64,000 nucleotides of DNA from Rhizobium sp. P38BS-XIX (lineage in GTDB: Bacteria > Pseudomonadota > Alphaproteobacteria > Rhizobiales > Rhizobiaceae): contig NZ_JABAIJ010000001.1 of NCBI RefSeq assembly GCF_012641435.1, positions 1,178,001 through 1,242,000 of the forward strand, read 5' to 3'. The position numbers and the translations under genes are program-made. The notes below the pieces were generated by a model that was not told where the DNA came from, searched no databases, and worked only from the letters and a program-made list of their open reading frames with translations. This document shows positions 44,320 to 52,884 of the stretch, piece after piece. Each line of letters starts with the position of its first letter. Positions within the stretch are counted from its first letter, which is position 1.

Positions 44320-45143
44320 GACGACTGTCCTCTCTGTTGCGCCGCTGGCGTGCCGGCCCTTCGAACGAGGGGCAGCAGACTGATGATAAACAGAACAAGC
44401 GCCGCAACGACGATCGATGGTCCAGACGGCGTATCGTAGCGCAGCGATCCGAATAGACCGCCGACAACGGCGACGGCGCCGAGCAGAGAGGCGAAAACCG
44501 CCATCGTCTCCGGCGTCGCGGCAAAGCGGCGCGCAGTGGCCGCGGGAATGATCAGCAGCGCGGTGATCAGGAGTATGCCGACGATCTTCATGGCAATCGC
44601 AATCACCACGGCCATCAGCAGCATAAAAAGCAGCCTTGAGCGCTCCGGCCGCAATCCCTCGGCTTCGGCAAGCTCAGGATTGACGGTCGACGCCAGAAGC
44701 GACCGCCAGAGCCAGGCAATAGCCGCCAGTACCAAGATCCCGCCGCCCCAGATCACCGCAATATCCGACTGGCTGACCGCGAGAATATCGCCGAACAGAA
44801 ACGCGATCAGATCGATGCGCACCCAGCTCATGAAGGCGACGATGACGAGACCGATCGCCAGCGTCGCATGCGAGAGAATGCCGAGCAGCGCATCCGCTGA
44901 AAGCGCCTGCCGTCGCTGCAGGAACAAAAGCAGGATCGAGACGAGCGCTGCGACCGCAAATACCGATAGCGTCAGATTGAGCTGAAAGAGCAGCGAGAGC
45001 GCCACGCCTAGCAGCGCCGAATGCGAAATCGTATCGCCGAAATAGGCCATGCGCCGCCAGATGATGAAGCAGCCGAGAGGCCCGGTCGTCAGCGCCAGCC
45101 CGACGCCTGCGACAACCGCGCGAAGAAAGAAGTCGTCAAACAT
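44316..45143 (-). CDS. znuB: ZnuB, zinc ABC transporter permease
   Basis: Inner-membrane permease of the high-affinity zinc importer, 275 residues with about eight helices of the ABC-3 family. Landmarks are GPLGCFIIWRRMAYFGDTISHSALLGVAL near residue 25 and KIVGILLITALLIIPAATAR near residue 190. It starts at MFDDFF inside the last codons of znuC (8-base overlap) and overlaps zur at its end. A longer in-frame start would read through the His-repeat DNA of znuC and is not credible. Confidence 0.93.
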   Translation of the reverse strand: MFDDFFLRAVVAGVGLALTTGPLGCFIIWRRMAYFGDTISHSALLGVALSLLFQLNLTLSVFAVAALVSILLLFLQRRQALSADALLGILSHATLAIGLVIVAFMSWVRIDLIAFLFGDILAVSQSDIAVIWGGGILVLAAIAWLWRSLLASTVNPELAEAEGLRPERSRLLFMLLMAVVIAIAMKIVGILLITALLIIPAATARRFAATPETMAVFASLLGAVAVVGGLFGSLRYDTPSGPSIVVAALVLFIISLLPLVRRAGTPAAQQRGQSS

Positions 45144-46032
45144 GGCGCTCCCCCTCGGCATGGTGGTGGTCGTGGCTATGGTGATCATGGTCATCGTGAC
45201 CGTGATGATGATCGTCATGTTCGTGATGGTGGTGACCATCATCGGCGTGGCAATGATCCGTGATCGAGCCATCGGCATGCTGCACGCGTCCGTCGGGCAG
45301 ATGCGTATGATCGTGATGATGGCTGTAGATCGCAAGCGACTGCGCGGCGCGCGTACCGAACAGCTTTACGTATTCCGGGCTTTGGCTGACCGTCTGCGGC
45401 GTTCCCCGGCAGCAGACATGGCCGTTCAGGCAAACCACCGTGTCCGTCGCCGCCATCACGACATGCAGGTCATGCGAAATCAGCAGGATGCCGCAGCCCT
45501 GCGAATTGCGGATCGATTTGATGAGATCGTAAAGCGCAATCTCGCCGTTGAAATCGACACCCTGCACCGGCTCGTCCAACACGAGCAGATCGGGCTTTCG
45601 GGCAATGGCGCGCGCAAGCAGCGCCCGCTGAAATTCGCCGCCGGACAGATGCTGCACCTCGGCCTTGGCGAGATGCGCGATGCCGACAGCCTCCAGCGCC
45701 ACAGTCAATTCGCGCTCAGGCAGCGGTCCGGTCAGCGTCATAAGACGCTGTACGCTGAGTGGCAGCGTCCAATCGATCGCAAGTTTCTGCGGCACATAGC
45801 CGACCTTCAGATTGGCTATACGCTCTACACGCCCTTCATCCGGTTTCAAGACGCCGATCGCCGTCTTCGCGCTGGTCGACTTGCCGGAACCGTTCGGGCC
45901 GATCAGTGTGACGATCTCGCCGCGGCTCACCGAAAAATCGACGCCGCGCACCAGCCAGCGGCCGCTGCGGCGAACGCCGACATCATGGAGCGACACAAGC
46001 GGCCGGCTCTTGCTGTCGATGGAAGAAAGCAT
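45136..46032 (-). CDS. znuC: ZnuC, zinc ABC transporter ATPase with a His-rich tail
   Basis: Cytoplasmic ATPase of the zinc importer, 298 residues. Walker A is GPNGSGKS near residue 38, the signature is LSGGEFQRALLARAI, Walker B is LLVLDEPVQGVD, and the H-loop is in LLISHDLHVV. The last 62 residues contain 25 histidines plus many aspartates, a likely zinc-binding tail beyond the roughly 240 residues of the ATPase core. It is first in the operon and divergent from znuA, with Zur-like palindromes between them. Confidence 0.94.
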   Translation of the reverse strand: MLSSIDSKSRPLVSLHDVGVRRSGRWLVRGVDFSVSRGEIVTLIGPNGSGKSTSAKTAIGVLKPDEGRVERIANLKVGYVPQKLAIDWTLPLSVQRLMTLTGPLPERELTVALEAVGIAHLAKAEVQHLSGGEFQRALLARAIARKPDLLVLDEPVQGVDFNGEIALYDLIKSIRNSQGCGILLISHDLHVVMAATDTVVCLNGHVCCRGTPQTVSQSPEYVKLFGTRAAQSLAIYSHHHDHTHLPDGRVQHADGSITDHCHADDGHHHHEHDDHHHGHDDHDHHSHDHHHAEGERHV

Positions 46033-46071
46033 GAAATTTCCAATTGCACTATTGCGCCATGCTATCGCACA

Positions 46072-46086
46072 CGTTATAGCATAACG
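46072..46086. promoter_or_regulatory. Candidate Zur box 1, znuC/znuA divergent promoter
   Basis: CGTTATAGCATAACG is a perfect 6+3+6 dyad lying 40 bases before znuC and 48 bases before znuA. GTTAT-n3-ATAAC agrees with Zur-type operators described in alphaproteobacteria; assignment is by form and context. Confidence 0.7.
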
Positions 46087-46092
46087 CAATTG

Positions 46093-46107
46093 ATGTAATA
46101 ACATAAC
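46093..46107. promoter_or_regulatory. Candidate Zur box 2, znuC/znuA divergent promoter
   Basis: ATGTAATAACATAAC, starting 21 bases after box 1 (two helical turns), differs from box 1 in two positions of GTnATAnCATAAC and also resembles the box at 47139. Two boxes on one face of the helix would let one Zur pair control both promoters. Confidence 0.55.
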
Positions 46108-46133
46108 AGACCCATTCAAGGGCATTTAATCGC

Positions 46134-47081
46134 ATGAATGCAGCAAAAGCCTTCCTTCCGCTCGCCGCCTCTCTCCTGCTTTCCGGCATCCTCGCCGGCA
46201 CAACGGCAACCGCAGCCGATGCGCCGAAGGTCGTCGTTTCGATCAAGCCGATCCATTCTCTTGTCGCCGCAATCATGCAAGGGGTTGGCACGCCGGACCT
46301 GATCGTCGATGGCGCGGCCTCACCGCATACCTATGCGTTCAAGCCGTCGAACGCCCGCAGCCTTCAACAGGCCCAGGTGGTCTTCTGGGTCGGCCCCGGC
46401 ATGGAAGCTTTTCTTCAGAAGCCACTGGATTCTCTCGGTTCCAACGCAACGATCGTCGAACTGGACGATGCGCCCGGCATCACTAAGCTCAAGTTCCGCG
46501 AAGGCGGCGCCTTCGAACCGCATGACGACGGTGACGAGCATGACGCCGGCGATCATCATGATCACGGCGAATTCGACACCCATCTCTGGCTTGATCCCCA
46601 CAATGCCAAGGCGATGGTCGCGGAAATCACCACGTCGCTGGTCGCCGCAGATCCGGCCAACGCCCTGACCTATGAGGCAAATCAGAAAACCCTGAACGAC
46701 AAGCTTGACGCGCTGGACACGGAGATTGCCTCCACGCTCGCTCCGATCAAGGAGAAGCCATTCATCGTCTTTCACGATGCCTATCAGTATTTCGAGCATC
46801 GCTACGGCGTGCGCGTTTCCGGCTCGATCACGGTCAGTCCCGAGACCATTCCGGGTGCACAGCGTGTCGCCGAAATCCACAGCAAGGTCGCCGATCTCGG
46901 TGCAACCTGCGTGTTTGCCGAACCGCAGTTCGAGCCAAAGCTGGTCAATGTGGTGCTCGAAGGCACCGCGGCAAAGTCAGGCGTGCTGGATCCCGAAGCT
47001 GCGACCTTGCCCCAGGGCCCGGATCTTTATTTCGACCTGATGCGCGGCATCGCAAGTTCCCTGAAAGCCTGCCTCTCCTGA
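46134..47081 (+). CDS. znuA: ZnuA, periplasmic zinc-binding protein
   Basis: Periplasmic receptor of the zinc importer, 315 residues. The signal peptide ends near TATAADA (residue 28). Zinc ligands fit family positions: KPIHSL, SPHTYAFKPS, and FHDAYQYFEHRYG, plus a final acidic ligand. The metal-trapping loop EPHDDGDEHDAGDHHDHG near residue 130 is rich in His and Asp, as in ZnuA of zinc importers. It is divergent from znuC-znuB-zur and is followed by a terminator. Confidence 0.95.
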   Translation: MNAAKAFLPLAASLLLSGILAGTTATAADAPKVVVSIKPIHSLVAAIMQGVGTPDLIVDGAASPHTYAFKPSNARSLQQAQVVFWVGPGMEAFLQKPLDSLGSNATIVELDDAPGITKLKFREGGAFEPHDDGDEHDAGDHHDHGEFDTHLWLDPHNAKAMVAEITTSLVAADPANALTYEANQKTLNDKLDALDTEIASTLAPIKEKPFIVFHDAYQYFEHRYGVRVSGSITVSPETIPGAQRVAEIHSKVADLGATCVFAEPQFEPKLVNVVLEGTAAKSGVLDPEAATLPQGPDLYFDLMRGIASSLKACLS

Positions 47082-47104
47082 GAAAGGCTTGATATCGCCG
47101 AAGG

Positions 47105-47128
47105 AAGCGAGCCAACGCTCGCTTTTTT
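47105..47128 (+). terminator. Terminator of znuA
   Basis: AAGCGAGC-CAAC-GCTCGCTT is a perfect 8-bp stem followed by TTTT. It separates znuA from the GTPase gene, which has its own operator. Confidence 0.85.
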
Positions 47129-47138
47129 CATCACCGCA

Positions 47139-47157
47139 AATGTAATGATATTACATT
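47139..47157. promoter_or_regulatory. Candidate Zur box 3, upstream of the COG0523 GTPase gene
   Basis: AATGTAATGATATTACATT is a perfect 19-base palindrome (8+3+8), 14 bases before the GTPase start, and so would overlap the ribosome-binding or promoter region. Position and form suit repression by Zur. Confidence 0.65.
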
Positions 47158-47170
47158 ACAAGAGGTAGCC

Positions 47171-48376
47171 ATGAACAAGAAGCTCCCGGTCACAGTCCTC
47201 TCCGGTTTCCTCGGCGCCGGCAAGACGACGCTGCTCAACCATATCCTCAACAATCGCGAAGGCCTTCGCGTCGCCGTCATCGTCAACGACATGAGCGAAG
47301 TGAACATCGATGCGGCGCTCGTGCGCGACGGCGGCGCCAACCTCTCGCGAACCGAGGAGCAACTTGTGGAAATGACGAATGGCTGCATCTGTTGCACCCT
47401 GCGCGACGACCTGCTGAAGGAAGTCCGCCAGCTCGCCGAACAGGATCGCTTCGACTATCTGCTGATCGAATCCACGGGTATTGCTGAGCCCCTGCCCGTT
47501 GCCACCACTTTCGAGTTCCGCGACGAAGACGGCAGCAGCCTCTCCGACGTCGCCCAGCTCGATACCATGGTGACCGTCGTCGATGCAGCCAATCTTTTGG
47601 CAGACTATGGCTCGACGGATTTCCTCGCTGATCGTGGCGAAACGGCCGGCGATGGCGACAACCGGACGATCGTCGATCTCCTGGTCGAGCAGATCGAGTT
47701 CGCCGACGTCGTGATCCTGAACAAGATCGGCTCCGCAACGCCCGAACAGCGCGACGCCGCTCGCAAAATCATCGTCGGCCTCAACCCCGATGCGCGCCTG
47801 ATCGAAGCCGATTTCGGCGCGGTGGCATCATCCGAAGTTCTGGGCACGGGCCGCTTCGATATCGATCGCGCCGAAACACATCCGCTCTGGTACAAGGAAC
47901 TGCACGGCTTCAAGGATCATGTTCCCGAAACCGAGGAATACGGTATCCGCTCCTTCGTCTATCGCGCGAAAAAGCCGTTTGATCCCATGAAGTTTCAGGC
48001 ATTTCTCAACCGCTCCTGGCCGGGCGTCGTCCGCGCCAAGGGTTTTTTCTGGCTCGCCACCCGCCCTTATTATGTTGGCGAAATGAGCCAGGCCGGCGCA
48101 CTCGTCCGCACGAGCAAGATGGGTCTCTGGTGGGCTGCGGTGCCTCAAGATCAGTGGCCGAACGATCCGGGGTTCAAACGCGCCCTGACGCCCTATCTCG
48201 ACCCGACCTGGGGCGACCGCCGCCAGGAGCTGGTGTTCATCGGCGCAGACCCGATGAGCGAGCAGCAGATCACGGCCGAACTGGATGCGTGCCTGATCGA
48301 GACAGACCGCTTCACGCCTGAGCGCTGGCGTGACCTGCCCGACCCCTTCGCAAGCTGGAGTCGCCCGGCAGCATGA
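47171..48376 (+). CDS. COG0523-family GTPase, probable zinc metallochaperone
   Basis: Cytoplasmic G3E GTPase of 401 residues, like the Zur-controlled ZigA/YciC/ZagA proteins. Walker A is [11 protein letters not shown] near residue 12, the metal motif [12 protein letters not shown] (CxCC) near residue 72, Walker B is [10 protein letters not shown], and the G4 motif NKIG is near residue 182. The C-terminal CobW domain follows. The group delivers zinc to proteins under starvation; the client is unknown. Its own palindrome, and its place next to znuA and zur, support a role in zinc rather than cobalt or nitrile-hydratase metallation. Confidence 0.92.
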   Translation: MNKKLPVTVLSGFLGAGKTTLLNHILNNREGLRVAVIVNDMSEVNIDAALVRDGGANLSRTEEQLVEMTNGCICCTLRDDLLKEVRQLAEQDRFDYLLIESTGIAEPLPVATTFEFRDEDGSSLSDVAQLDTMVTVVDAANLLADYGSTDFLADRGETAGDGDNRTIVDLLVEQIEFADVVILNKIGSATPEQRDAARKIIVGLNPDARLIEADFGAVASSEVLGTGRFDIDRAETHPLWYKELHGFKDHVPETEEYGIRSFVYRAKKPFDPMKFQAFLNRSWPGVVRAKGFFWLATRPYYVGEMSQAGALVRTSKMGLWWAAVPQDQWPNDPGFKRALTPYLDPTWGDRRQELVFIGADPMSEQQITAELDACLIETDRFTPERWRDLPDPFASWSRPAA

Positions 48377-48567
48377 AGACGCCAAAGGTGATCAGATTTC
48401 GCTGCTACTGCGTCGAATGCTCCGACGATGATGAGGCTAAGGACGCCAGCCCGCAGCCCGCCCGGGCGGCATCAAGCAAGGCTCCGCCGCTCGATGATGT
48501 CAGGCAAAACGAAACGAACCCGCTGCCAGCAGCGGGTTCGATCGAAAAAACACTATTTGGCGCCTGA
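48373..48567 (+). CDS. Small CxCxxC protein coupled to the COG0523 gene (tentative)
   Basis: Open frame of 64 residues whose ATG overlaps the GTPase stop (ATGA). The first 16 residues are basic and end in C11-x-C13-x2-C16; the next part is acidic and then Pro/Ala-rich. I recognise no family. In favour: translational coupling, and a possible zinc site inside a zinc regulon. Against: the last third is crossed by the terminator hairpin of the opposite gene, and the tail is low-complexity. It may be a real small protein or a chance frame. Confidence 0.4.
   Translation: MKTPKVIRFRCYCVECSDDDEAKDASPQPARAASSKAPPLDDVRQNETNPLPAAGSIEKTLFGA
48515..48540 (-). terminator. Terminator of the PAS-protein gene
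   Basis: CGAACCCGCTG / CAGCGGGTTCG is a perfect 11-bp stem with a 4-base loop. Read on the minus strand it is followed by TTTCGTTTTG, so it belongs to the gene ending at 48576. Confidence 0.8.
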
Positions 48568-48575
48568 GCGCGAGT

Positions 48576-49322
48576 TCAGGCCACCAGCATGCTGACAGGA
48601 ACGACGCTGACCTCGTGCATCACCATCAGGGCGCCAATAATGGTTCCCTTGGCGCGCAGAGGCGTCATGCTGCAGTGAAGCACCTTGCCGACATCGGCTT
48701 GACGATAGGACGGATACAGGCATTCGACCGCCTCGCCACCAAAACAGGCATCGAGCTTCGTCTTCACATTGTCTTCAAAGTATTCCGCGCCGACGAATTC
48801 CGCTATGTGCCGTCCGACAAGCTCCATCGATTTCGATCGCAGAAACTCCGAATTGGCGGCGTTGCTGTAGAGGTAGCGATAGTCGCGCGTCACGACCGCA
48901 ACGCGATCCGGCAGGCTGTTGAGAATGACATCGTTCAATACGCTGCCTTCGTCAAAGCCGAAGATATCGTCCCGCTCGTTCCTGTCGGCAGAGAATGCCA
49001 TCAGAACATCGGCGGCCGACTCACTTGCGCCGCCAAAATAGCGATCGATCAGCACAGACAGCGAAGCCGAATTGCGCATCACACGCGATCGATCATCCGA
49101 TTCTTCTCTGATGAGATTGTTCAGAAACTGCAGCTGCATATAGATCTCGAGGAGACTCGTGGCCCTGTAGGCCAGGATGGCAGCTATCAACGGCTCCAAT
49201 TCACTGTCGAGTGAAGCCACCAGCTCGTCGTCGCCAAGCTTTATCGCACGCTGAATCTGATTACATTTCGTGGAGAAGGCATGAAAGAGTGCCAGCAAAA
49301 TTGCCCTCCTGTCCTTGACCAT
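48576..49322 (-). CDS. PAS-domain protein without output domain
   Basis: 248-residue soluble protein. The N-terminal half is alpha-helical and unassigned; about residues 125-240 form a PAS fold (LNDVILNSLPDRVAVVTRDYRYLYSNAANSEFLRSKSMELVGRHIAEFVG). No kinase, cyclase or DNA-binding domain follows, so it probably signals by protein contact. The ligand is unknown. It is a single gene ending at a clear terminator. Confidence 0.75.
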   Translation of the reverse strand: MVKDRRAILLALFHAFSTKCNQIQRAIKLGDDELVASLDSELEPLIAAILAYRATSLLEIYMQLQFLNNLIREESDDRSRVMRNSASLSVLIDRYFGGASESAADVLMAFSADRNERDDIFGFDEGSVLNDVILNSLPDRVAVVTRDYRYLYSNAANSEFLRSKSMELVGRHIAEFVGAEYFEDNVKTKLDACFGGEAVECLYPSYRQADVGKVLHCSMTPLRAKGTIIGALMVMHEVSVVPVSMLVA

Positions 49323-49455
49323 TCGTCAAACACCGAGGCCTCGTTTCCCGGCGTTATCATGCCCAAGGATCATCAGTTTGGTGTCCGCAATCTCACCAAA
49401 CTTTCTGCTACGTGAATTATCATGACTTATCTGTCGTTTCAATCCGGATGATTGG

Positions 49456-49478
49456 AAGTTCTCTTCAATGGAGAACTT
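49456..49478. other. Stem-loop in the gap before the PAS-protein gene
   Basis: AAGTTCTC-TTCAATG-GAGAACTT is a perfect 8-bp dyad about 134 bases before the PAS-protein start and 88 bases after the lpxXL stop. No T-run follows on the minus strand. It could be an operator or a weak terminator for the acpXL operon. Confidence 0.35.
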
Positions 49479-49565
49479 TCTGAAATGGCAGGCTAACCGC
49501 CTGCAATAACTGGATGAAGACCGCATCGGAATGGATGGATCGTCCGTACGCTGGCAGACTGACGT

Positions 49566-50498
49566 CTAGAAGACTGCCTTCTTGATGTTCCAGCGATCGT
49601 GATACCAGAGCCATTGCTCCGGATTCTCCCGCACCCAGCTTTCGACCTTGTCGTTCAGCATCTGTGCGGTGGCAGTCAGATCGAGGCCGCCTGCCTCGTT
49701 GCGCGGCATCTCAAGCTTCGGCTCGATTTCCAGCCGGTAGCGATTGTCTGGCAGACGAATACAGCGAGCCGGATAGACCTCGCAATTGAACTGCCGCACG
49801 AGTTTCGGCAGAAGTGGATTGGTCTTGACGTCGCGCCCAAAGAACAGAGTTTTCAAACCCTTGCGGAACTTCTGGTCGACGAGGACACCTACCCCGCGCC
49901 CCGCCTCGAGCTCGCGGGCGAGACTGAACGACGACCCCGCATGCGAAGGCACGAGATTGCCCATGCGCTTGGCGCGAAAATCGAAGACCTTCTTGGCGAC
50001 ATAGGGATTGTTCGGCGGACGGAAGAGCACCGTGACCGTCAGCCCGAAGGCGGCGCCCGCGACGGGCAGCAGCTCGAAATTACCGGTATGACCGGTGAAG
50101 ACGATGAACGGCCGCGGATTGTCTCTGAGATCCAGAAAGATCGGAATGCCCGAAACTTCGATACGGCCGGGTGTCTCACTCTCGGGATCGAAGTCGAACA
50201 ACCGGTCGAGAAAGACGTATTCGGCGGCCAGCCGCCCCATATTGCCCCAACTTGCAAGCGCAATCTCTTCGATTTCCGCGTCGCTTTTCTCGGGAAAGGC
50301 GTTGCGCAAGTTGGTCAGCATCAGCTGATGCCTGCGCATGCGCGGACCGAGTTTGCGCGTCAGCCAGTCGGCGAAATTGATACCGCCATCTGCCGGAAAA
50401 AGCTTCAGGAAGTTGAGAAAACCGAATATGACCTGCGCGACCAGCCACTGGCGAAAGTTTCTGATGGAGAGGACGATCCGGGTGATAAAAAGCTTCAC
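49566..50498 (-). CDS. lpxXL: LpxXL, very-long-chain lipid A acyltransferase
   Basis: Inner-membrane acyltransferase of 310 residues that transfers the long (omega-1)-hydroxylated chain from AcpXL to lipid A. The LpxL/HtrB family His-x4-Glu motif is in GHTGNFELLP near residue 125, and the block GVGVLVDQKFRKG is present. I use GTG at 50498, five bases after the dehydrogenase stop: it starts the membrane-associated N-terminus (VKLFITRIVLSIRNFRQW), while longer frames run through another gene. Its place at the end of the acpXL operon separates it from ordinary LpxL. Confidence 0.9.
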   Translation of the reverse strand: MKLFITRIVLSIRNFRQWLVAQVIFGFLNFLKLFPADGGINFADWLTRKLGPRMRRHQLMLTNLRNAFPEKSDAEIEEIALASWGNMGRLAAEYVFLDRLFDFDPESETPGRIEVSGIPIFLDLRDNPRPFIVFTGHTGNFELLPVAGAAFGLTVTVLFRPPNNPYVAKKVFDFRAKRMGNLVPSHAGSSFSLARELEAGRGVGVLVDQKFRKGLKTLFFGRDVKTNPLLPKLVRQFNCEVYPARCIRLPDNRYRLEIEPKLEMPRNEAGGLDLTATAQMLNDKVESWVRENPEQWLWYHDRWNIKKAVF

Positions 50499-50503
50499 GC
50501 GGC

Positions 50504-51532
50504 TCAATCCATCTTCAGGATGATCTTGCCGAATATCTGGCGCGATTCCATCCGCTCCAGAGCGCGATCGATATCGCTGAAACTGACCTCGGTATCGATC
50601 ACCGGATGCGCCAGCCCACGCGCCATTTTTTGCATGGCGTTGGCCATGTTCTCCATGCGGCAGCCGAAAGAGCCGAGCAGCTTCAGCTGCTGTTGGAAGA
50701 GCATCATAAGATTGATCTCGGTCGAGACACCGGAGGTCGAACCGCAGGTGACAAGACGGCCGCCACGCTTCATGCAGAGCATCGAGCCAGCCCAAGTATC
50801 CTTGCCGACATGCTCGAATACGACGTCGACGCCCTTCTTCTTCGTCAGCTTGCGCACAACGCCTTCGAAGCGGTCCTTGCGGTAGTTGATGACGTGATCG
50901 GCACCGAGCGCCTTGGCCTTCTCGATCTTGTCGTCGGAGCCGACGGTGGTGATGACCGTGCAGCCGATCTTCTTGGCAAGCTGGATTGCGGCCGTGCCGA
51001 TGCCCGATCCACCGGCATGAACGAGAATCGTCTCGCCGGGCTCGAGCTTGGCATTGTCGAACAGCATATGCTCGACGGTGCCGAAGGTGACAGGCGCAAG
51101 GGCAGCACCGATTGCATCGACACCGGGAGGTGCCGGAACGAGCAAGCGAGCGGGAAGATTGACCTTCTCCTGCGCGAAGCCATCGAGATGAAAGCCATGC
51201 ACGCCGCTGACGTTCTCACAGAGATTGTCGCGACCTTCGCGACAATGACGGCAAAGGCCGCAGGTCCGTGCTCCGTAGATCGATACCAGCTGTCCCGGCA
51301 GGACATTGGCAACACCCGGACCGATGGCCTCGACGACACCGGCAGCTTCCGCGCCGATGACAAGCGGCATTTTGCGCTTGGCGAATGCCATGCCACGCCA
51401 ACCCCAGACATCGATATGATTGAGGGCGACGGCCTTGACGCGCAGGGTGACTTCACCTGCGCCAGGCGCTTCCGGCTCCGGCAGATCGGTGATCTCAAGT
51501 TTGCGGTCGTCGATCAGTTGCAAAGCACGCAT
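50504..51532 (-). CDS. Zinc-type alcohol dehydrogenase of the acpXL cluster
   Basis: 342-residue medium-chain dehydrogenase/reductase. The structural zinc cysteines are in GARTCGLCRHCREGRDNLCENV near residue 90, and the NAD(P) site is HAGGSGIGTAAIQLAKKIG near residue 170. In rhizobia this position holds the cluster's Zn-alcohol dehydrogenase or enoyl reductase-like enzyme (adh2XL/fabXL); whether it oxidises the omega-1 hydroxyl or reduces an enoyl chain is not settled. It is the fifth gene of six on this strand. Confidence 0.88.
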   Translation of the reverse strand: MRALQLIDDRKLEITDLPEPEAPGAGEVTLRVKAVALNHIDVWGWRGMAFAKRKMPLVIGAEAAGVVEAIGPGVANVLPGQLVSIYGARTCGLCRHCREGRDNLCENVSGVHGFHLDGFAQEKVNLPARLLVPAPPGVDAIGAALAPVTFGTVEHMLFDNAKLEPGETILVHAGGSGIGTAAIQLAKKIGCTVITTVGSDDKIEKAKALGADHVINYRKDRFEGVVRKLTKKKGVDVVFEHVGKDTWAGSMLCMKRGGRLVTCGSTSGVSTEINLMMLFQQQLKLLGSFGCRMENMANAMQKMARGLAHPVIDTEVSFSDIDRALERMESRQIFGKIILKMD

Positions 51533-51586
51533 AGCAAAGTCCTTCGCCTCTCAGGCGCAGTTATTATGTGTTATTCAAAGGTCCGA

Positions 51587-52873
51587 TTAAGCCGGTTCGA
51601 GCGCCATGACAAGGCTGGCGTTCTGACCGCCGAATCCGAAGGAGTTCGAAAGAACGGCATTCACCTGCTTTTCACGCTTCTTGTTCGGCACCACGTCGAG
51701 GTCGATCGACGGATCGGGATTGTTGTAGTTGATGGTCGGCGGCAACGTGCCGGTCAGCATCGTCTGCAGCGAGAACACCGCCTCGACCGCGCCGGCAGCC
51801 GTCAGCGTATGGCCGATCATCGACTTGTTCGACGAGACAGGAATGGTCGGCAGGCGTTCGCCGAACACGGCGGACATCGCCCCATACTCCATCTTGTCGT
51901 TTTCAGGCGTCGAGGTGCCGTGCGCGTTGATATAGCCGATATCGGTCTCGGCCATGCCGGCATCGGCAAGTGCTGCGCGGATCGTCGCGATCGCCGGGCC
52001 ACCATCCGGAGACGAGCGGGTGCGATGGAAGGAATCGGCCTTATCGCCTGCCCCCTTCATGATGCCGAGGATCTTGGCGCCGCGCGCAATCGCGGCTTCC
52101 AGCGATTCCAACACAAGCGTCGCTGCACCTTCGGCGATGACGAAACCGTCGCGATCCTTGCTGAAAGGCTTGGACGCCTTGGTCGGCGGGTCGTTCTGCG
52201 TGGAGAGAGCCGACAGAAGCGAGAAGCGGATCAGCGCCTCGGCGCTGAGCGAGCCGTCGGTCGCAACGGTCAGCGCCCGCGTCGTGCGGCCCTGACGGAT
52301 CGCCTCGATGCCGAGCTGGATCGCCGTGACACCCGATGCACAGGCGGTCGACAGCGTTACCGGCAGGCCGCGCGTGCCGAAACGGTCGGCAAGACGCTCA
52401 GAAATAGCGCCGAACAGAGCTGCCTCGTGGAAAGCGGGATCCGGGCGCTGGCGCATGGCGGCGAGGAAGCGCTCGTAGGCATCACCATCATGATCTGCAG
52501 GAGGAGAGCGGTCGGCCAGCTCGAAGCGGGCGTTCCATTCCGGCTCGATTGGCGGCGCGGCGAGGAAAAGCGGCGCATCGAAATCGCCGGAGATGCCGGC
52601 CTGCGCCAGCGCCTCGATCGTCGTCTCGCGCGCGAAAGCGTAGGAGCGCTCGACGGCGTTCGGGACGGGAATATCGATGAAATCCACCGTACCGGCGATC
52701 CGTGTCGAAAGACCGTCGGTCGGAAAGCGGGTGATGTTGTGAATGCCGGAGGTGCCGGATGAAAGCGCGTTCCAATTATCCTGCAGGCCCTGACCGAGCG
52801 AGGTGATGATCCCCATGCCGGTGACGGCGACGATCGGACGTCCGAGGTGATCCTTGTAAGCGGATGCGGTCAT
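51587..52873 (-). CDS. fabF1XL: FabF1XL, beta-ketoacyl-ACP synthase
   Basis: 428-residue condensing enzyme that extends the AcpXL-bound chain. The full catalytic triad of a ketosynthase is visible: Cys in LSTACASGVTAIQLG near residue 170, His in INAHGTSTPENDK and His in SMIGHTLTAAGA. GAGGAG lies seven bases before the ATG at 52873. It is adjacent to fabF2XL, whose product lacks this triad, so the two probably work as a heterodimer. Confidence 0.92.
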   Translation of the reverse strand: MTASAYKDHLGRPIVAVTGMGIITSLGQGLQDNWNALSSGTSGIHNITRFPTDGLSTRIAGTVDFIDIPVPNAVERSYAFARETTIEALAQAGISGDFDAPLFLAAPPIEPEWNARFELADRSPPADHDGDAYERFLAAMRQRPDPAFHEAALFGAISERLADRFGTRGLPVTLSTACASGVTAIQLGIEAIRQGRTTRALTVATDGSLSAEALIRFSLLSALSTQNDPPTKASKPFSKDRDGFVIAEGAATLVLESLEAAIARGAKILGIMKGAGDKADSFHRTRSSPDGGPAIATIRAALADAGMAETDIGYINAHGTSTPENDKMEYGAMSAVFGERLPTIPVSSNKSMIGHTLTAAGAVEAVFSLQTMLTGTLPPTINYNNPDPSIDLDVVPNKKREKQVNAVLSNSFGFGGQNASLVMALEPA

Positions 52874-52884
52874 GATTCTGCTCC

